DNA of 64,000 nucleotides, taken from positions 94,931-158,930 of the forward strand of contig SOIM01000020.1 of the NCBI GenBank assembly GCA_004377185.1, in the 5' to 3' direction. Positions 33,282 through 42,636 of the stretch are shown here, one piece after another (the stretch's first letter is position 1; each line of letters opens with the position of its first letter). A program made the position numbers and the translations under genes. The stretch comes from Methanomassiliicoccales archaeon. GTDB taxonomy: Archaea > Thermoplasmatota > Thermoplasmata > RBG-16-68-12 > SOIM01. The notes beneath the pieces were generated by a model that was given only the letters and a program-made list of their open reading frames with translations, was not told where the DNA came from and searched no databases.

Positions 33282-34532
33282 CTATCGTGCGACACCTTCC
33301 AGAATCTCAGTAGTTCTCTTAGCTACCGAAATCCAGCTATGCTCTTTCTCGGCAAGAGATCTCCCCCTCTTACCCATCTCCTTTGCTTTCTGACTGTTCC
33401 CAAGCAATTCTTCCAAGGCGGTTTCCAATTCCTTTGGACTGTCTGGCTCAACAACAAGACCAACATCTTTCTCTTCTATCTCTTCCTCTATGCCACAGAC
33501 GGAAGTGGTCACGAACGGCATTCCACATGCCATGTATTCATACAGCTTGATGGCGGAGAAGCCATACTTCACGTTTCTCAATATGGCATTGAACGGAGCC
33601 ACGCAAATCTCTGCAGAATTGATGTGGTATGGGACTTCTTCGTAGGGGACATACCCACAGAACTGAACAGCGTTCTGGATACCAAGCTCTTTCGATTTCA
33701 CTTTCAAGTCGTTCATGAGTTCTCCATCACCGACGACAAGTAGACGCACATTCTCCACTTCGGATCTGAGGTTGTTAAGGACTGGAATTAGGTCTTCAAC
33801 ACCTTGCCACGGGGCCAGGCTTCCGGAGAAACAGAGATAGCGCATTTTCTCGTCCAAACCCAACCTCTTCATGCATGTGCTTCTATCCATAGGTCTGAAC
33901 AGATCCGTATTCGCACCGTTGTGTACCACATGAATCTTCGAAGGATTGACATCGTATTCTTCCACCAGACCAGCTCCGATACCACTGGAGACCGCGACAA
34001 TGCCATCCGCAGACCTGAGGAAGTACCGCCGGATTCTTCTCTTGATCTTGTCCAGTCCGAGCACGCCCTTCTCTTCCTTGCCCAGAATCTTCAGTTCCTC
34101 CTCTATCATGGCATTGATCTCAACGACTGATGGAACGGAAAGCATCTTGCTCAGGGTTCCACTGATCTTGGGTGAGAATCTCCTTTCGTATATGACATCC
34201 GGCTTGAATTCCCTTGCCAGCTGGGAGCAGAATCTCAAGGTTGGAAGGTTACCGCTCTTCTGCGGTATGTGGACAGACACACCCATTCCCCCAAAAAGAG
34301 TGGATACATCTCTCAACGATTCTTCTGGAGCATAACTCACCAGGGCAACCTCGTTCCCGATTCTGGATAGGGACGTGACAAGCTCCCGGGTGTGAGTAGA
34401 GTCTCCAGTCCTGCTACTCAGGTCAACATCCAGAGCCAGAAAGAGTATTCGCACGGAGCGAGAATTGATTGGGTAGTTAATAATTTCTCCGTTCCTGCTC
34501 CTTTCCAAGCCAAAACCATTAGACCTTATCAC
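33282..34532 (-). CDS. GT4 family glycosyltransferase
   Basis: This GT-B protein is up to 416 residues long, with VRILFLALDVDLSSRTGDSTHTRELV at the start of the fold, HVVHNGANTDLFRP, LCFSGSLAPWQGVEDLI and KLYEYMACGMPFVTTSV. The ORF-track start (GTG, 34532) agrees with a TATA-like box near 34579, but the first 26 residues are not part of the fold and a GTG at 34454 is also possible. It is divergent from the methyltransferase gene at 34621. Confidence 0.88.
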   Translation of the reverse strand: MIRSNGFGLERSRNGEIINYPINSRSVRILFLALDVDLSSRTGDSTHTRELVTSLSRIGNEVALVSYAPEESLRDVSTLFGGMGVSVHIPQKSGNLPTLRFCSQLAREFKPDVIYERRFSPKISGTLSKMLSVPSVVEINAMIEEELKILGKEEKGVLGLDKIKRRIRRYFLRSADGIVAVSSGIGAGLVEEYDVNPSKIHVVHNGANTDLFRPMDRSTCMKRLGLDEKMRYLCFSGSLAPWQGVEDLIPVLNNLRSEVENVRLLVVGDGELMNDLKVKSKELGIQNAVQFCGYVPYEEVPYHINSAEICVAPFNAILRNVKYGFSAIKLYEYMACGMPFVTTSVCGIEEEIEEKDVGLVVEPDSPKELETALEELLGNSQKAKEMGKRGRSLAEKEHSWISVAKRTTEILEGVAR

Positions 34533-34578
34533 TGACGCGGATAGTCTGGCATCGTTTTTGGACAGAATGTCAGCGTGA

Positions 34579-34591
34579 CATTTATTATGTA
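34579..34591. promoter_or_regulatory. Shared divergent TATA element
   Basis: CATTTATTATGTA is nearly symmetrical and lies about 40 bases from both divergent start codons (34532 minus strand, 34621 plus strand), so one element may serve both directions. Confidence 0.4.
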
Positions 34592-34620
34592 GGCGTAATT
34601 GCTACTGAAGACAAGAGGGT

Positions 34621-35541
34621 ATGGTGGCTATGAAGACTACCGGACTCTATGGTGCAATCCTTCGGCGGGTACTCAAGTTGTCCTTTCGGTTTTGGCAAAG
34701 ACTGGGTTTCCACATCACTCCCAATCATTTCTACCAGCCCATCCCAGACACGAGAACATTGAAGGATGATTTGTGGCAAAAGGAGTCCGAGCTTGTTGGA
34801 ATTGACATCAACGAGAAGGGCCAAATCGAACTCCTCTCCCTTTTCTCTTCCAGATTCAAAGAGGAATACGATAGATTCCCGAGGAGCAAGACTTCGGTAC
34901 CCTACCAGTACTATGTGAACAACGGTCTTTTCGACTCCGTGGACGGCGAGATTCTTCACTGCATGATCCGCCATTTCAGACCGAACAGGATTTTTGAGAT
35001 TGGGTCAGGTTATTCAACCTATCTATCCGCCCAAGCAGTTCTAAGAAATGAAGAAGATGATGGACATAAGTGCAAGCTGATCGCCTTTGAGCCATACCCG
35101 AACGACGTCTTGAAAGCTGGCTTCCCCGGCCTGCACCAGCTTGCAACTGCCAACATCCAGGACATCCCGTTGCAGAGGTTCGGTGAGCTAGAGGAGAACG
35201 ACATACTCTTCATTGACTCCAGCCACGTTCTGAGAATTGGAGGTGACGTCCAGTACGAATACCTAGAAATACTCCCGAGATTGAACAAGGGAGTCATCGT
35301 TCACGTTCATGACATATTCCTTCCGGCGGAGTATCCCAAGGATTGGGTCTTGGAGGATTGCAGATTCTGGACTGAGCAGTACTTGCTTCAGGCATTCTTG
35401 ACTTTCAATGACAGCTTCGAAGTTCTTTGGGCTGGAAACTACATGCGGTCAAAGCATCCTGCCAAGCTAGAAGCCGCCTTCAGTTCATACAGAAGTGAGG
35501 AAAGGTGGCCAGGAAGCTTTTGGATAAGGAAAAGAAGATGA
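34621..35541 (+). CDS. Class I methyltransferase (Methyltransf_24-like)
   Basis: This 306-residue protein has a basic N-terminal arm, then RPNRIFEIGSGYSTYLSAQAV (SAM motif I), CKLIAFEPYPND (motif II) and ENDILFIDSSHVLRIGGDVQ (motif III with FIDSSH). GVIVHVHDIFLPAEYP follows, as in the Methyltransf_24 family that modifies sugars or lipids. GAGGGT precedes the ATG, and Met4 is an alternative. It is coupled by ATGA overlap to the following GT2 gene. Confidence 0.82.
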   Translation: MVAMKTTGLYGAILRRVLKLSFRFWQRLGFHITPNHFYQPIPDTRTLKDDLWQKESELVGIDINEKGQIELLSLFSSRFKEEYDRFPRSKTSVPYQYYVNNGLFDSVDGEILHCMIRHFRPNRIFEIGSGYSTYLSAQAVLRNEEDDGHKCKLIAFEPYPNDVLKAGFPGLHQLATANIQDIPLQRFGELEENDILFIDSSHVLRIGGDVQYEYLEILPRLNKGVIVHVHDIFLPAEYPKDWVLEDCRFWTEQYLLQAFLTFNDSFEVLWAGNYMRSKHPAKLEAAFSSYRSEERWPGSFWIRKRR

Positions 35542-36602
35542 AAGAAGAGACTACAACACCAAAGGTCGTAATCATTATCCTGAATTGGAACGGTTGGAAA
35601 GATACTGTCGAGTGCTTGGAATCGCTCTTTCGGGTTGCCTATCCCAACTACGACGTTGTCGTGGTGGATAATGGCTCGTCAGATGAGTCCGTCAACAAGA
35701 TCAAGGCCTACTGCAGAGGGGAGTTGCAGGTCAACTCCAAGTTCTTCAGGTTCGATTCAAGCAACAAACCGATTCGTGTTTTCGAATGCAAAAGGGAACA
35801 TACTGAGAAAGAGGCGAACTTCGTAGAAGAGAAAGACTCCGAGCTGGCATCCCGCAGAAAGCTGAGGTTGGTTCTGAACGAAAAGAATTTCGGATTCGCA
35901 GAGGGAAACAACATCGGAATAAGGTTTGCTCTAGGGTCTTTGAACCCTGACTATGTCCTGCTCCTGAACAACGACACGGTTGTGGATGAGAGCTTCTTGT
36001 CCGAGCTCGTAAGTGTTGCAGAGAGTGACGAGGGTATTGGGTTCGCGGGGCCCACCCTTTATTACTACGATTTCGACGGCAGGACGGACGTGATCAACTT
36101 CGCTGGCGGCAGACTCAATATGCTTACCGGTCGCTCGTCCCATATGGGCGCAAATGAGGTTGACGAAGGGCAGTATGACGAACCAAGAGAGGTTAACTTC
36201 GTAGAAGGGTCGTGCCTTTTGACAAGAAAATCAACACTGGACAGAATAGGACTTCTCGATTCGAGCTACTTCGCTTACTGGGAGGAGAACGATCTTTGCA
36301 TGAGAGGGCTCAAGGCTGGATACAAATGTGTGCATGTACCTACCGCCAAAATCTGGCACAAAGTTTCCTCAGCGGTCACTAGTACAACAAAGGCCTATTA
36401 CTTGACAAGAAACAAGTTCTGGTTCATGAGGAGATATGCCACCAAGTCACAATTTCTTTCTTTTCTGTCCTACTTCTTTGGCTACGAAGCCTGGTATAGA
36501 GGCGGGGCCTATCTTCTGTTTCATCGGGATAAGGGTGCGTTCGGTTCTTTTCTCAGAGGAATCATCGACGGGGCAGGAGGATCTCCCGAACTCACTCCTT
36601 GA
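35538..36602 (+). CDS. GT2 family glycosyltransferase with insertion
   Basis: This 354-residue enzyme has VVIIILNWNGWKDTVECLESLF, VVDNGSSDESV and LLLNNDTVVDESFL (DxD). YFAYWEENDLCMRGLKAGYKC (acceptor) and WHKVSSAVTSTTKAYYLTRNKFWF mark the rhamnosyltransferase-like C-terminus. Between the nucleotide-binding strand and the LNEKNFGFAEGNNIGI helix about 50 extra charged residues are inserted. The ATG at 35538 gives an ATGA overlap with the methyltransferase stop and is preferred to 35505. The 3' end overlaps the convergent fusion gene by 11 bases. Confidence 0.9.
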   Translation: MKEETTTPKVVIIILNWNGWKDTVECLESLFRVAYPNYDVVVVDNGSSDESVNKIKAYCRGELQVNSKFFRFDSSNKPIRVFECKREHTEKEANFVEEKDSELASRRKLRLVLNEKNFGFAEGNNIGIRFALGSLNPDYVLLLNNDTVVDESFLSELVSVAESDEGIGFAGPTLYYYDFDGRTDVINFAGGRLNMLTGRSSHMGANEVDEGQYDEPREVNFVEGSCLLTRKSTLDRIGLLDSSYFAYWEENDLCMRGLKAGYKCVHVPTAKIWHKVSSAVTSTTKAYYLTRNKFWFMRRYATKSQFLSFLSYFFGYEAWYRGGAYLLFHRDKGAFGSFLRGIIDGAGGSPELTP

Positions 36603-39090
36603 TCTTGTCCACAATAATCCTCGTAGTCTCTCTTGATTCGTCCACCAATCGAGGGACTTCGTTTCTTAGTTGTTCCTTCACTTTCGCGTAGTTATTCTCA
36701 ATATACGTGAATTTGTCAATGATCGCTTGTGCGCTTATGTCCTTCACATTTATCATAAGGTCCTTGAGGCCCAGTCTCTCCATGAATCCTTCAATTTTGT
36801 GTTCATAGCTTATTGATATGAACGGTGTGTACCCTTTTGCCGCAAATATGCTAGGATGATATCTCATGCTTATCACGCAGTACAACTTGGAGAACAAGGC
36901 CTGTTGCGCGTAGGAATCAACGTGGGGCGGCAGAAGGAGGATCTTTTCCGTGTCGAGACTCTGGATGCCTCTCAGCAATGAATAGTCATCTTGCTCACCA
37001 AACAGTTGAGGCACCAAGAGTGGTGTGTATCCCCTATCAATCAAGTGCTCTATTACGGTCCGAATCGAGTCCAATATCCTCTGGCTCAACCCTTTCATTT
37101 CTCTGTAGACCGGATGCCAGCTCAGGGTCGTTGCAGTGATTCCTACCACTTTCTCCTTTGGGCTCTCGATCTTGGCCACTAGGTCGGAAATGTCTTCATA
37201 TCTCTCTAGGTAGTCGTCCTCTATCACATTCTGAAACGCAGAATCTATCGTCACTTTCGAATCAAAACCCAGCTGCTCCTTCAGGTACCTGGCAGAAAGA
37301 TCCTCCCTGAGTATTATGGCCTCTGCCTTCCTCAGCGCGGATTTTCTCAGAAAATTCCAGAACACTCCTGAGAACGGTCCCATCGAAGGGGCATAGAAAT
37401 ACAGTCGCTTGTTCTTGAATATCGTAGGCATTATCAGTCTGTACAAATACGAATAATCGGACAGCAAACCTCCGTACAAATCACCTATCATCGGTCCTCC
37501 GGGAGCATGGATTACAAAGTCTGCATCTTCAACCGCCTGAAGGAACTTCCTTCCTCGGCCAGTGACGGATATCTTCCCGAATGTGACTAGAGTCAGGAAC
37601 GTATCTATGTAGTCAACGAACGTCAAAGGATACATGCGCAAGACTTCCACATCGATATCGGAGAAATATACAGGTTCCTTGGACATCAACATGATCTTCA
37701 TCTTGCTATCTGGTAGCTCTGACCTGAGAGAGTCCACCATTGCCCTGACCGCGGCCTCGTCGCCTCGATTGCTCCAATGAGCATGAAGGATCAGTACATC
37801 TGAACGGAAGCCTCCTTCGTATCTAGCCCTGCTCAACAAGCTCAAATATATCGTGGAAAGAATCTTGATCATCAGTTTGGACTTGTTGGGCTTGCTCGGT
37901 TTCTTGGAGATTCTCCTCTGATGAAAGCGTATGAATCTTTCGAGAAGACGGGAATACGCGTTCTTCCCTTTCAGACCCCGATTCCTTTCCTTTTTCAGCC
38001 TCAACGGTCCGGGTTGAGATCCAATCGCAGCGTCTGGCCCCAATTCCTCAAATACATTCACACAGGCCTCATCTGCCATCCGTTTGGTGATTTCCTCTCC
38101 GCGTTTCGTTCTAACAATGACTGCAGATTTTCCAGCCTTCTCTCGTTTGATCTCTCCAGGATTCCAGAAATCAAAGGTGGATATGTCCGAGAACTCTGCG
38201 AAGTGGTCCTTACAGTTCCAGCATGCCTGATTGATGAAGACCCTTGACCAGTAGATTCTATTGAACAGCGAGGAAGGATAGGGGACTACCACTTTCTTCA
38301 GCTTTCCCTTCTTGTCAAATCCTTCTGCCTGGACCTCACCCGGCCATCCATTTCCTCGGTAGTACAGATTCTTGACCTCTTCAATCCCGTAGAACTTCAG
38401 AAGTTGTTTGGTAGCGTTGGCACTCGTTCCAGCTGAACAAGCAATGCCAATTATCGTGATATCCAGGTCCAGCTTCTCGGCTATCCTTCTCGCAGCGTAG
38501 CTCTGGCAGGGAGTTCCTACAAACAACAGTCTTGACCCCTTTTCAATCCCCTTCATTTTCGAAACGGTTGGCATGAGAACGTATCGAGAGGACACTTCTC
38601 TAGGGTTATTCATCACGAAGTCAGGCTTGGATACGGACACTACCTCGCCAAATGGTTCTCTGTGCAGGGACTTCACGATTATTGCCTGGTCGCACGCCTT
38701 CTTCTGCAGCAAGAAGCTTACCGCCGAATTGATGAATCCTCCTGAACTTGAATTCCTTCTCACACTGCCATCAGCCGAGGCAGCCAGGAAGATGCTTCTG
38801 AAATCCCCAATGTATTGGTTTTTCGAAGGATCGGTTCCTTCCCACAGTGCGGGACAGACTTCAACACATCTTCCGCAGTCCATGCACTCGTCCCTAATCA
38901 GTCGAAAATCATAGAACCCAGATTGACTGTTGTAGTCCATTCTCACCGCGCCGCTAGGACAGATTGCGAAACAGCCACCACATCTCGTACATCCTAGCTG
39001 GTTTATTACCTTCTCAACGTCGCTCACTATCACTCCTTGGTATCTGTACTCAACTCTCTCCTTCTGACCCTGATCTCCTGACTCCGCCAT
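36592..39090 (-). CDS. F420 dehydrogenase beta-subunit / pyruvyltransferase fusion
   Basis: This 832-residue two-enzyme fusion begins with two [4Fe-4S] ferredoxin motifs (CTRCGGCFAICPSGAV, CMDCGRCVEVCPALWEG, about 34-80). A FrhB/FdhB-type flavin and F420-binding module follows (SSSGGFINSAVSFLL, LFVGTPCQSYAARRIAEKL, ISTFDFWNPGE), to about residue 390. From about 430 a polysaccharide pyruvyltransferase (WcaK/CsaB) domain begins with LILHAHWSNRGDEAAVRAMVDSL, then FVIHAPGGPMIGDLYGGL and CVISMRYHPSIFAAKGYTPFISISYEHK. The two families often occur as neighbours in exopolysaccharide loci. The first half could deliver electrons from F420H2 or ferredoxin to modify a sugar, the second half adds pyruvate ketals. 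The real substrates are unknown. Confidence 0.88.
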   Translation of the reverse strand: MAESGDQGQKERVEYRYQGVIVSDVEKVINQLGCTRCGGCFAICPSGAVRMDYNSQSGFYDFRLIRDECMDCGRCVEVCPALWEGTDPSKNQYIGDFRSIFLAASADGSVRRNSSSGGFINSAVSFLLQKKACDQAIIVKSLHREPFGEVVSVSKPDFVMNNPREVSSRYVLMPTVSKMKGIEKGSRLLFVGTPCQSYAARRIAEKLDLDITIIGIACSAGTSANATKQLLKFYGIEEVKNLYYRGNGWPGEVQAEGFDKKGKLKKVVVPYPSSLFNRIYWSRVFINQACWNCKDHFAEFSDISTFDFWNPGEIKREKAGKSAVIVRTKRGEEITKRMADEACVNVFEELGPDAAIGSQPGPLRLKKERNRGLKGKNAYSRLLERFIRFHQRRISKKPSKPNKSKLMIKILSTIYLSLLSRARYEGGFRSDVLILHAHWSNRGDEAAVRAMVDSLRSELPDSKMKIMLMSKEPVYFSDIDVEVLRMYPLTFVDYIDTFLTLVTFGKISVTGRGRKFLQAVEDADFVIHAPGGPMIGDLYGGLLSDYSYLYRLIMPTIFKNKRLYFYAPSMGPFSGVFWNFLRKSALRKAEAIILREDLSARYLKEQLGFDSKVTIDSAFQNVIEDDYLERYEDISDLVAKIESPKEKVVGITATTLSWHPVYREMKGLSQRILDSIRTVIEHLIDRGYTPLLVPQLFGEQDDYSLLRGIQSLDTEKILLLPPHVDSYAQQALFSKLYCVISMRYHPSIFAAKGYTPFISISYEHKIEGFMERLGLKDLMINVKDISAQAIIDKFTYIENNYAKVKEQLRNEVPRLVDESRETTRIIVDKIKE

Positions 39091-39092
39091 TT

Positions 39093-40370
39093 CTATCTCT
39101 TCCCAGAACGTTCTCTCATCATTCCTAGGCCGACATATATACCGATTCCCACGGCTGTGATTCCCCGACCCAGGATCCAGGCAACCGCAACTCCGACCAA
39201 ACCCATGGACGGAATGAGCATAAAGCTGAACCCTATGATTATCGAAGCACTGAAAGCAGGGAGACCAACGATAGGCTTCATCCTTTTCAAGACCCTTCTT
39301 GTGGCCAAGAATATTCCACTGAATGCGATGAATATGCTTGAAAGAGCGAATATTCGAAGAAGGACAAGTCCTTCTGATGAGTAGCTGCTTCCGAACAAGA
39401 GCAGAACGTACTCACCGAACAACATCACTATGATGACCGCCGGGATGAGCAGAACAAGAACAAGCTTCAACGCCTTCCGAACTATGTTCCTCAGTTCCTT
39501 CTCGAAGTGAGAGCCTTCCGCGAAAAGCGACAAGCAAACCGCGTCCGTTATCGCAAAGAGAAGAGTGGCTATCGTGAATGCTATGTAGTAGAAGGCCACC
39601 TGCTCCACGTTAATGGTGTTCATTATGATCAGGGGGAGAAGTGAAGCCGGCATCATGCCGAATATGACTGCAGCATAGTTACCCGCGGAGAAATGAAGCA
39701 TTTTCTTCACAACATTCTTCTTCACCGTCGGGAAGGGTCTGTATCCAGCATTCACCATGGGGACGAATGCGAATATCCCGACCAGAAGGGCGATGAGTAG
39801 AGCCAGGCCCCACGAGACGAATATCCCAAAAGCACCCAAGAACGAGATGAGGAGAATTGGAAAGACAAGCTTCAATCCGGTGATGCACGTGCCTGCCAGT
39901 ACAAACTTAGTATTCCTCCTTGCCACGAAGATGTAGTTCACTAGCGGAGAAAGCGCAAATGCCACCGAAAAGACGATGAAGGACAGGAGGAAAACCCAGT
40001 CCTCTCGAATGAAGAGCAACGCTGGTGACCATATGTCCATTCCTACGAGAAAGACCAAAGAGATGAGGATTGCAGCCAGGGTTGTTATCGTGATGCAGGA
40101 GTTTATCATTGCCTTCGAATCCTTGCCGGAGGAAGGAAGGAATCTTACCAGACCCATTTCGAAGCCAAATCTTGAGAGAATGCCGAGCAGGGCCATAAGG
40201 GGTATCAGTGCGGCAGCGACGCCAACCTGACTGGGGTTGTAGTATCGAGCCACGATCATCCAGAAGAAGAAGGTCACCACACTTGCAAGGGCCGTATTGG
40301 ACATCAGGTAGAGCGCATTCTTGTAAAGCGGTGTTCTCAAATCCTTGAAGAACTGCTTGATGAAAGCCAT
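39093..40370 (-). CDS. Wzx-like polysaccharide flippase, second copy
   Basis: This 425-residue polytopic membrane protein of the MOP/PST type has about 12 helices. It starts MAFIKQFFKDLRTPLYKNALYLMSNTA and has YNPSQVGVAAALIPLMALLGILSRFGFEMGLVRFLP. It ends three bases from the fusion gene's start and is presumably in one operon with it. Together with the copy at 27050 this points to two separate glycan export routes or two joined clusters. Confidence 0.88.
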   Translation of the reverse strand: MAFIKQFFKDLRTPLYKNALYLMSNTALASVVTFFFWMIVARYYNPSQVGVAAALIPLMALLGILSRFGFEMGLVRFLPSSGKDSKAMINSCITITTLAAILISLVFLVGMDIWSPALLFIREDWVFLLSFIVFSVAFALSPLVNYIFVARRNTKFVLAGTCITGLKLVFPILLISFLGAFGIFVSWGLALLIALLVGIFAFVPMVNAGYRPFPTVKKNVVKKMLHFSAGNYAAVIFGMMPASLLPLIIMNTINVEQVAFYYIAFTIATLLFAITDAVCLSLFAEGSHFEKELRNIVRKALKLVLVLLIPAVIIVMLFGEYVLLLFGSSYSSEGLVLLRIFALSSIFIAFSGIFLATRRVLKRMKPIVGLPAFSASIIIGFSFMLIPSMGLVGVAVAWILGRGITAVGIGIYVGLGMMRERSGKR

Positions 40371-40624
40371 AAGCCCTCCATTCTCACGATTCTCTCATCC
40401 GCAAGCCCATTCCCAAAGTATGTCCTCTATCCGAGGCATGGTCCATCCCATCGTCTAAGCAGAGGAATATGCTCATGCTCTTTAAATGTGCCCTATTCGG
40501 TATCACCGCTCCAGCTTGAAACCGTGACTAGAATCAAGACCTCTGGACGTTTGACCCGATAAATAAATGGGGGTGAATGAGTTTAGGAAGTAAGATTTGG
40601 GATTTGGACTTGTCGTGGTGACCG

Positions 40625-41473
40625 ATGACTCAGAAGAGGATTGTGCTGTCAGTGGATGTTGAGAGGGACATATCTAGATACATAAGCGAAAGCTACTTCG
40701 GGGTGGAAGAAGGCATACCTCCGCTGTTGGACACGCTTTCCGACCTGGGTATCAAAGGCAATTTCTTCCTCACGGGGAACGTTTGCAGGAAGCATCCAAC
40801 CATTGTGAAGGATATCAGCCATCAGGGTCATGGCATAGGTTGCCACGGGTTCGAACACAAAGTCCAGTACTACTCCTCGAGAACAAAAGAATGGCAGAAG
40901 GAGGATATTTCGAAGGCCAAGAACGAGATCGAAGTTGTACTAGGCAGAGCTCCGAAGGTCTTCAGAGCCCCGAATTTCAGCGTGAACGCAGACACGATCC
41001 AGGTTCTTGAGTCTTTGGATTTTGAGTTGGATTCCTCGGTCCTTCCTGGGAGACTGGTGAAAAAATGGAGACTCTTCACAATTCTTGATTTCAGAAAAGC
41101 TCCCAGAGAACCCTACAGATTATCAGAGAGAGACGTTACAGTGCCGGGTGACTCGAGTATCATAGAGGTCCCTGTGACCGAGAATCCCTTGAACTCAGGA
41201 ATCCCTATTGGCAGTGGTTTCCTGAACTATTTCGGGAAGGAAGAATTCCTGAAGGCAGTCGATGTGGTCAAGCAATCTTATGTCGTGTTGCTGCTCCATC
41301 CGTGGGAGCTAGTTGATTTGGGGAAGCGCTATCCAAGACTTCCAGAATGGGTGATTAAGGCGTGCAGACTCAACTTCGAGATTCTCAAAGCCTGTCTTGA
41401 AGAATTCCGTTCGGAATATCAATTCTGTTTGCTTGAGGACATTCGGGCAGATTTCCTGGCTAAGGATTCGTAG
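40625..41473 (+). CDS. Polysaccharide deacetylase family protein
   Basis: This 282-residue NodB-type deacetylase has IVLSVDVERDIS (catalytic Asp region), GIKGNFFLTGNV, and HGIGCHGFEHKVQ (His of the metal site). KVFRAPNFSVNADTIQVL and VVLLLHPWELVD (C-terminal His) follow. It resembles the DUF3473/XrtA-associated deacetylases of exopolysaccharide loci. GATAAATAAATG about 60 bases upstream is a probable TATA box. Its last 55 bases overlap the convergent GT4 gene. Confidence 0.88.
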   Translation: MTQKRIVLSVDVERDISRYISESYFGVEEGIPPLLDTLSDLGIKGNFFLTGNVCRKHPTIVKDISHQGHGIGCHGFEHKVQYYSSRTKEWQKEDISKAKNEIEVVLGRAPKVFRAPNFSVNADTIQVLESLDFELDSSVLPGRLVKKWRLFTILDFRKAPREPYRLSERDVTVPGDSSIIEVPVTENPLNSGIPIGSGFLNYFGKEEFLKAVDVVKQSYVVLLLHPWELVDLGKRYPRLPEWVIKACRLNFEILKACLEEFRSEYQFCLLEDIRADFLAKDS

Positions 41474-42597
41474 ACGTCCACATATCGCTGGGTCATTATC
41501 TCTAGACTGAACTCACGTTTGACCTTGTCTCTAGCGGCCTTTGCAATCTTTGTCCTGAGGGCATCATCGCCTGACAATCTCTCAATCTGCCTGGACAAAT
41601 CCTCAATGTCTCCTGCTTTCACGAGAATCCCGTCAACGCCGTTCTCAATTGCTTCAGGATTCCCCCCAACCGCGCTTGCTATCGGAGGGAGTCCCGAGGC
41701 CATAGCTTCTATGAGTGCTATCGAAAACCCCTCGGAGTAGGAGGGCAGCAAGTAGACGTCCGATAGGTGGTAGTAACCAATGATCTCCTTGACCCTCCCG
41801 ACCGCTTTGACAGAATCTCCCAGATCCATCTCTTTGATGTCTGACTTCACCTTATCCTCGAACTCCTTTTCGCCACCACCAGTGAGTACGAGAGCCATGT
41901 TCGCTTTTGTCCCAGATTTGGCTTTCTGGAAAGCCCTCAAGGTCTCATCGATGCCCTTTATTTTCGCCCATCTGCTTCCAAAGAGAAGAACGATTTGCCC
42001 GTCAAGATTAAGCTGCTTTCTCATCTCTTCCCTTGACGAGGCATCGGGACGATATTTCTCAGTATCCACTCCGTTCCAAATGACCACTCCTTCCTCCAAT
42101 CCGAAATCCTTCTTCGCGTCATACGATACGAAAACGGCTTGGGAGCAGAATCGATGAAGGTTCTTCTCAGAAAAGAGAAGAAGCCACCTTCTCAGCCAGC
42201 CTCTTGGCCTGGGCACCTTGAGGTGATAGGTCGCGACGACCGGGATTCCCAACAGGTTCCCTGTTTTAGCTGCCACTATTGATTGGATGTGAGGCTGTTG
42301 CACGTGGATGACACCAATTGACTTTCTCTGTCTGATAAGGCGGAGCGCAGTTGAGACCGCGAGAAACAGGTCCCTGAAGATTGGAAACCTGCTAATTCTA
42401 ATCTGTTGAAGGCCCTCCTTCAAGCCAAGAAAATCTTGCTCTGCATAGGGAATATCAGTCTCAGGCGCCATGACCACGCATTCATGACCCACCTTCTTCA
42501 ACGCTCTCGCTAGCTCAACAATGAATGTTCCAATGCCAGTTACTGCAAGGGGTGAATAGGGACTAATGATACAGATTCTCATTTTGCTTTCCGACAT
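41419..42597 (-). CDS. GT4 family glycosyltransferase
   Basis: This 392-residue GT-B enzyme has MRICIISPYSPLAVTGIGTFIVELA, VIWNGVDTEKYRPDASS, VLLFGSRWAKIKGIDETLRAF and LPSYSEGFSIALIEAMASGLPPIASAVGG (E-x7-E). Starts at 42597 and 42582 are both possible, with weak ribosome-binding sites. The terminal 55 bases overlap the deacetylase gene on the other strand, an unusually long convergent overlap. Confidence 0.9.
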   Translation of the reverse strand: MSESKMRICIISPYSPLAVTGIGTFIVELARALKKVGHECVVMAPETDIPYAEQDFLGLKEGLQQIRISRFPIFRDLFLAVSTALRLIRQRKSIGVIHVQQPHIQSIVAAKTGNLLGIPVVATYHLKVPRPRGWLRRWLLLFSEKNLHRFCSQAVFVSYDAKKDFGLEEGVVIWNGVDTEKYRPDASSREEMRKQLNLDGQIVLLFGSRWAKIKGIDETLRAFQKAKSGTKANMALVLTGGGEKEFEDKVKSDIKEMDLGDSVKAVGRVKEIIGYYHLSDVYLLPSYSEGFSIALIEAMASGLPPIASAVGGNPEAIENGVDGILVKAGDIEDLSRQIERLSGDDALRTKIAKAARDKVKREFSLEIMTQRYVDVYESLARKSARMSSSKQN

Positions 42598-42636
42598 TTT
42601 CAACCTACTTAATACATTGTGCGTGCGATTTCACAA

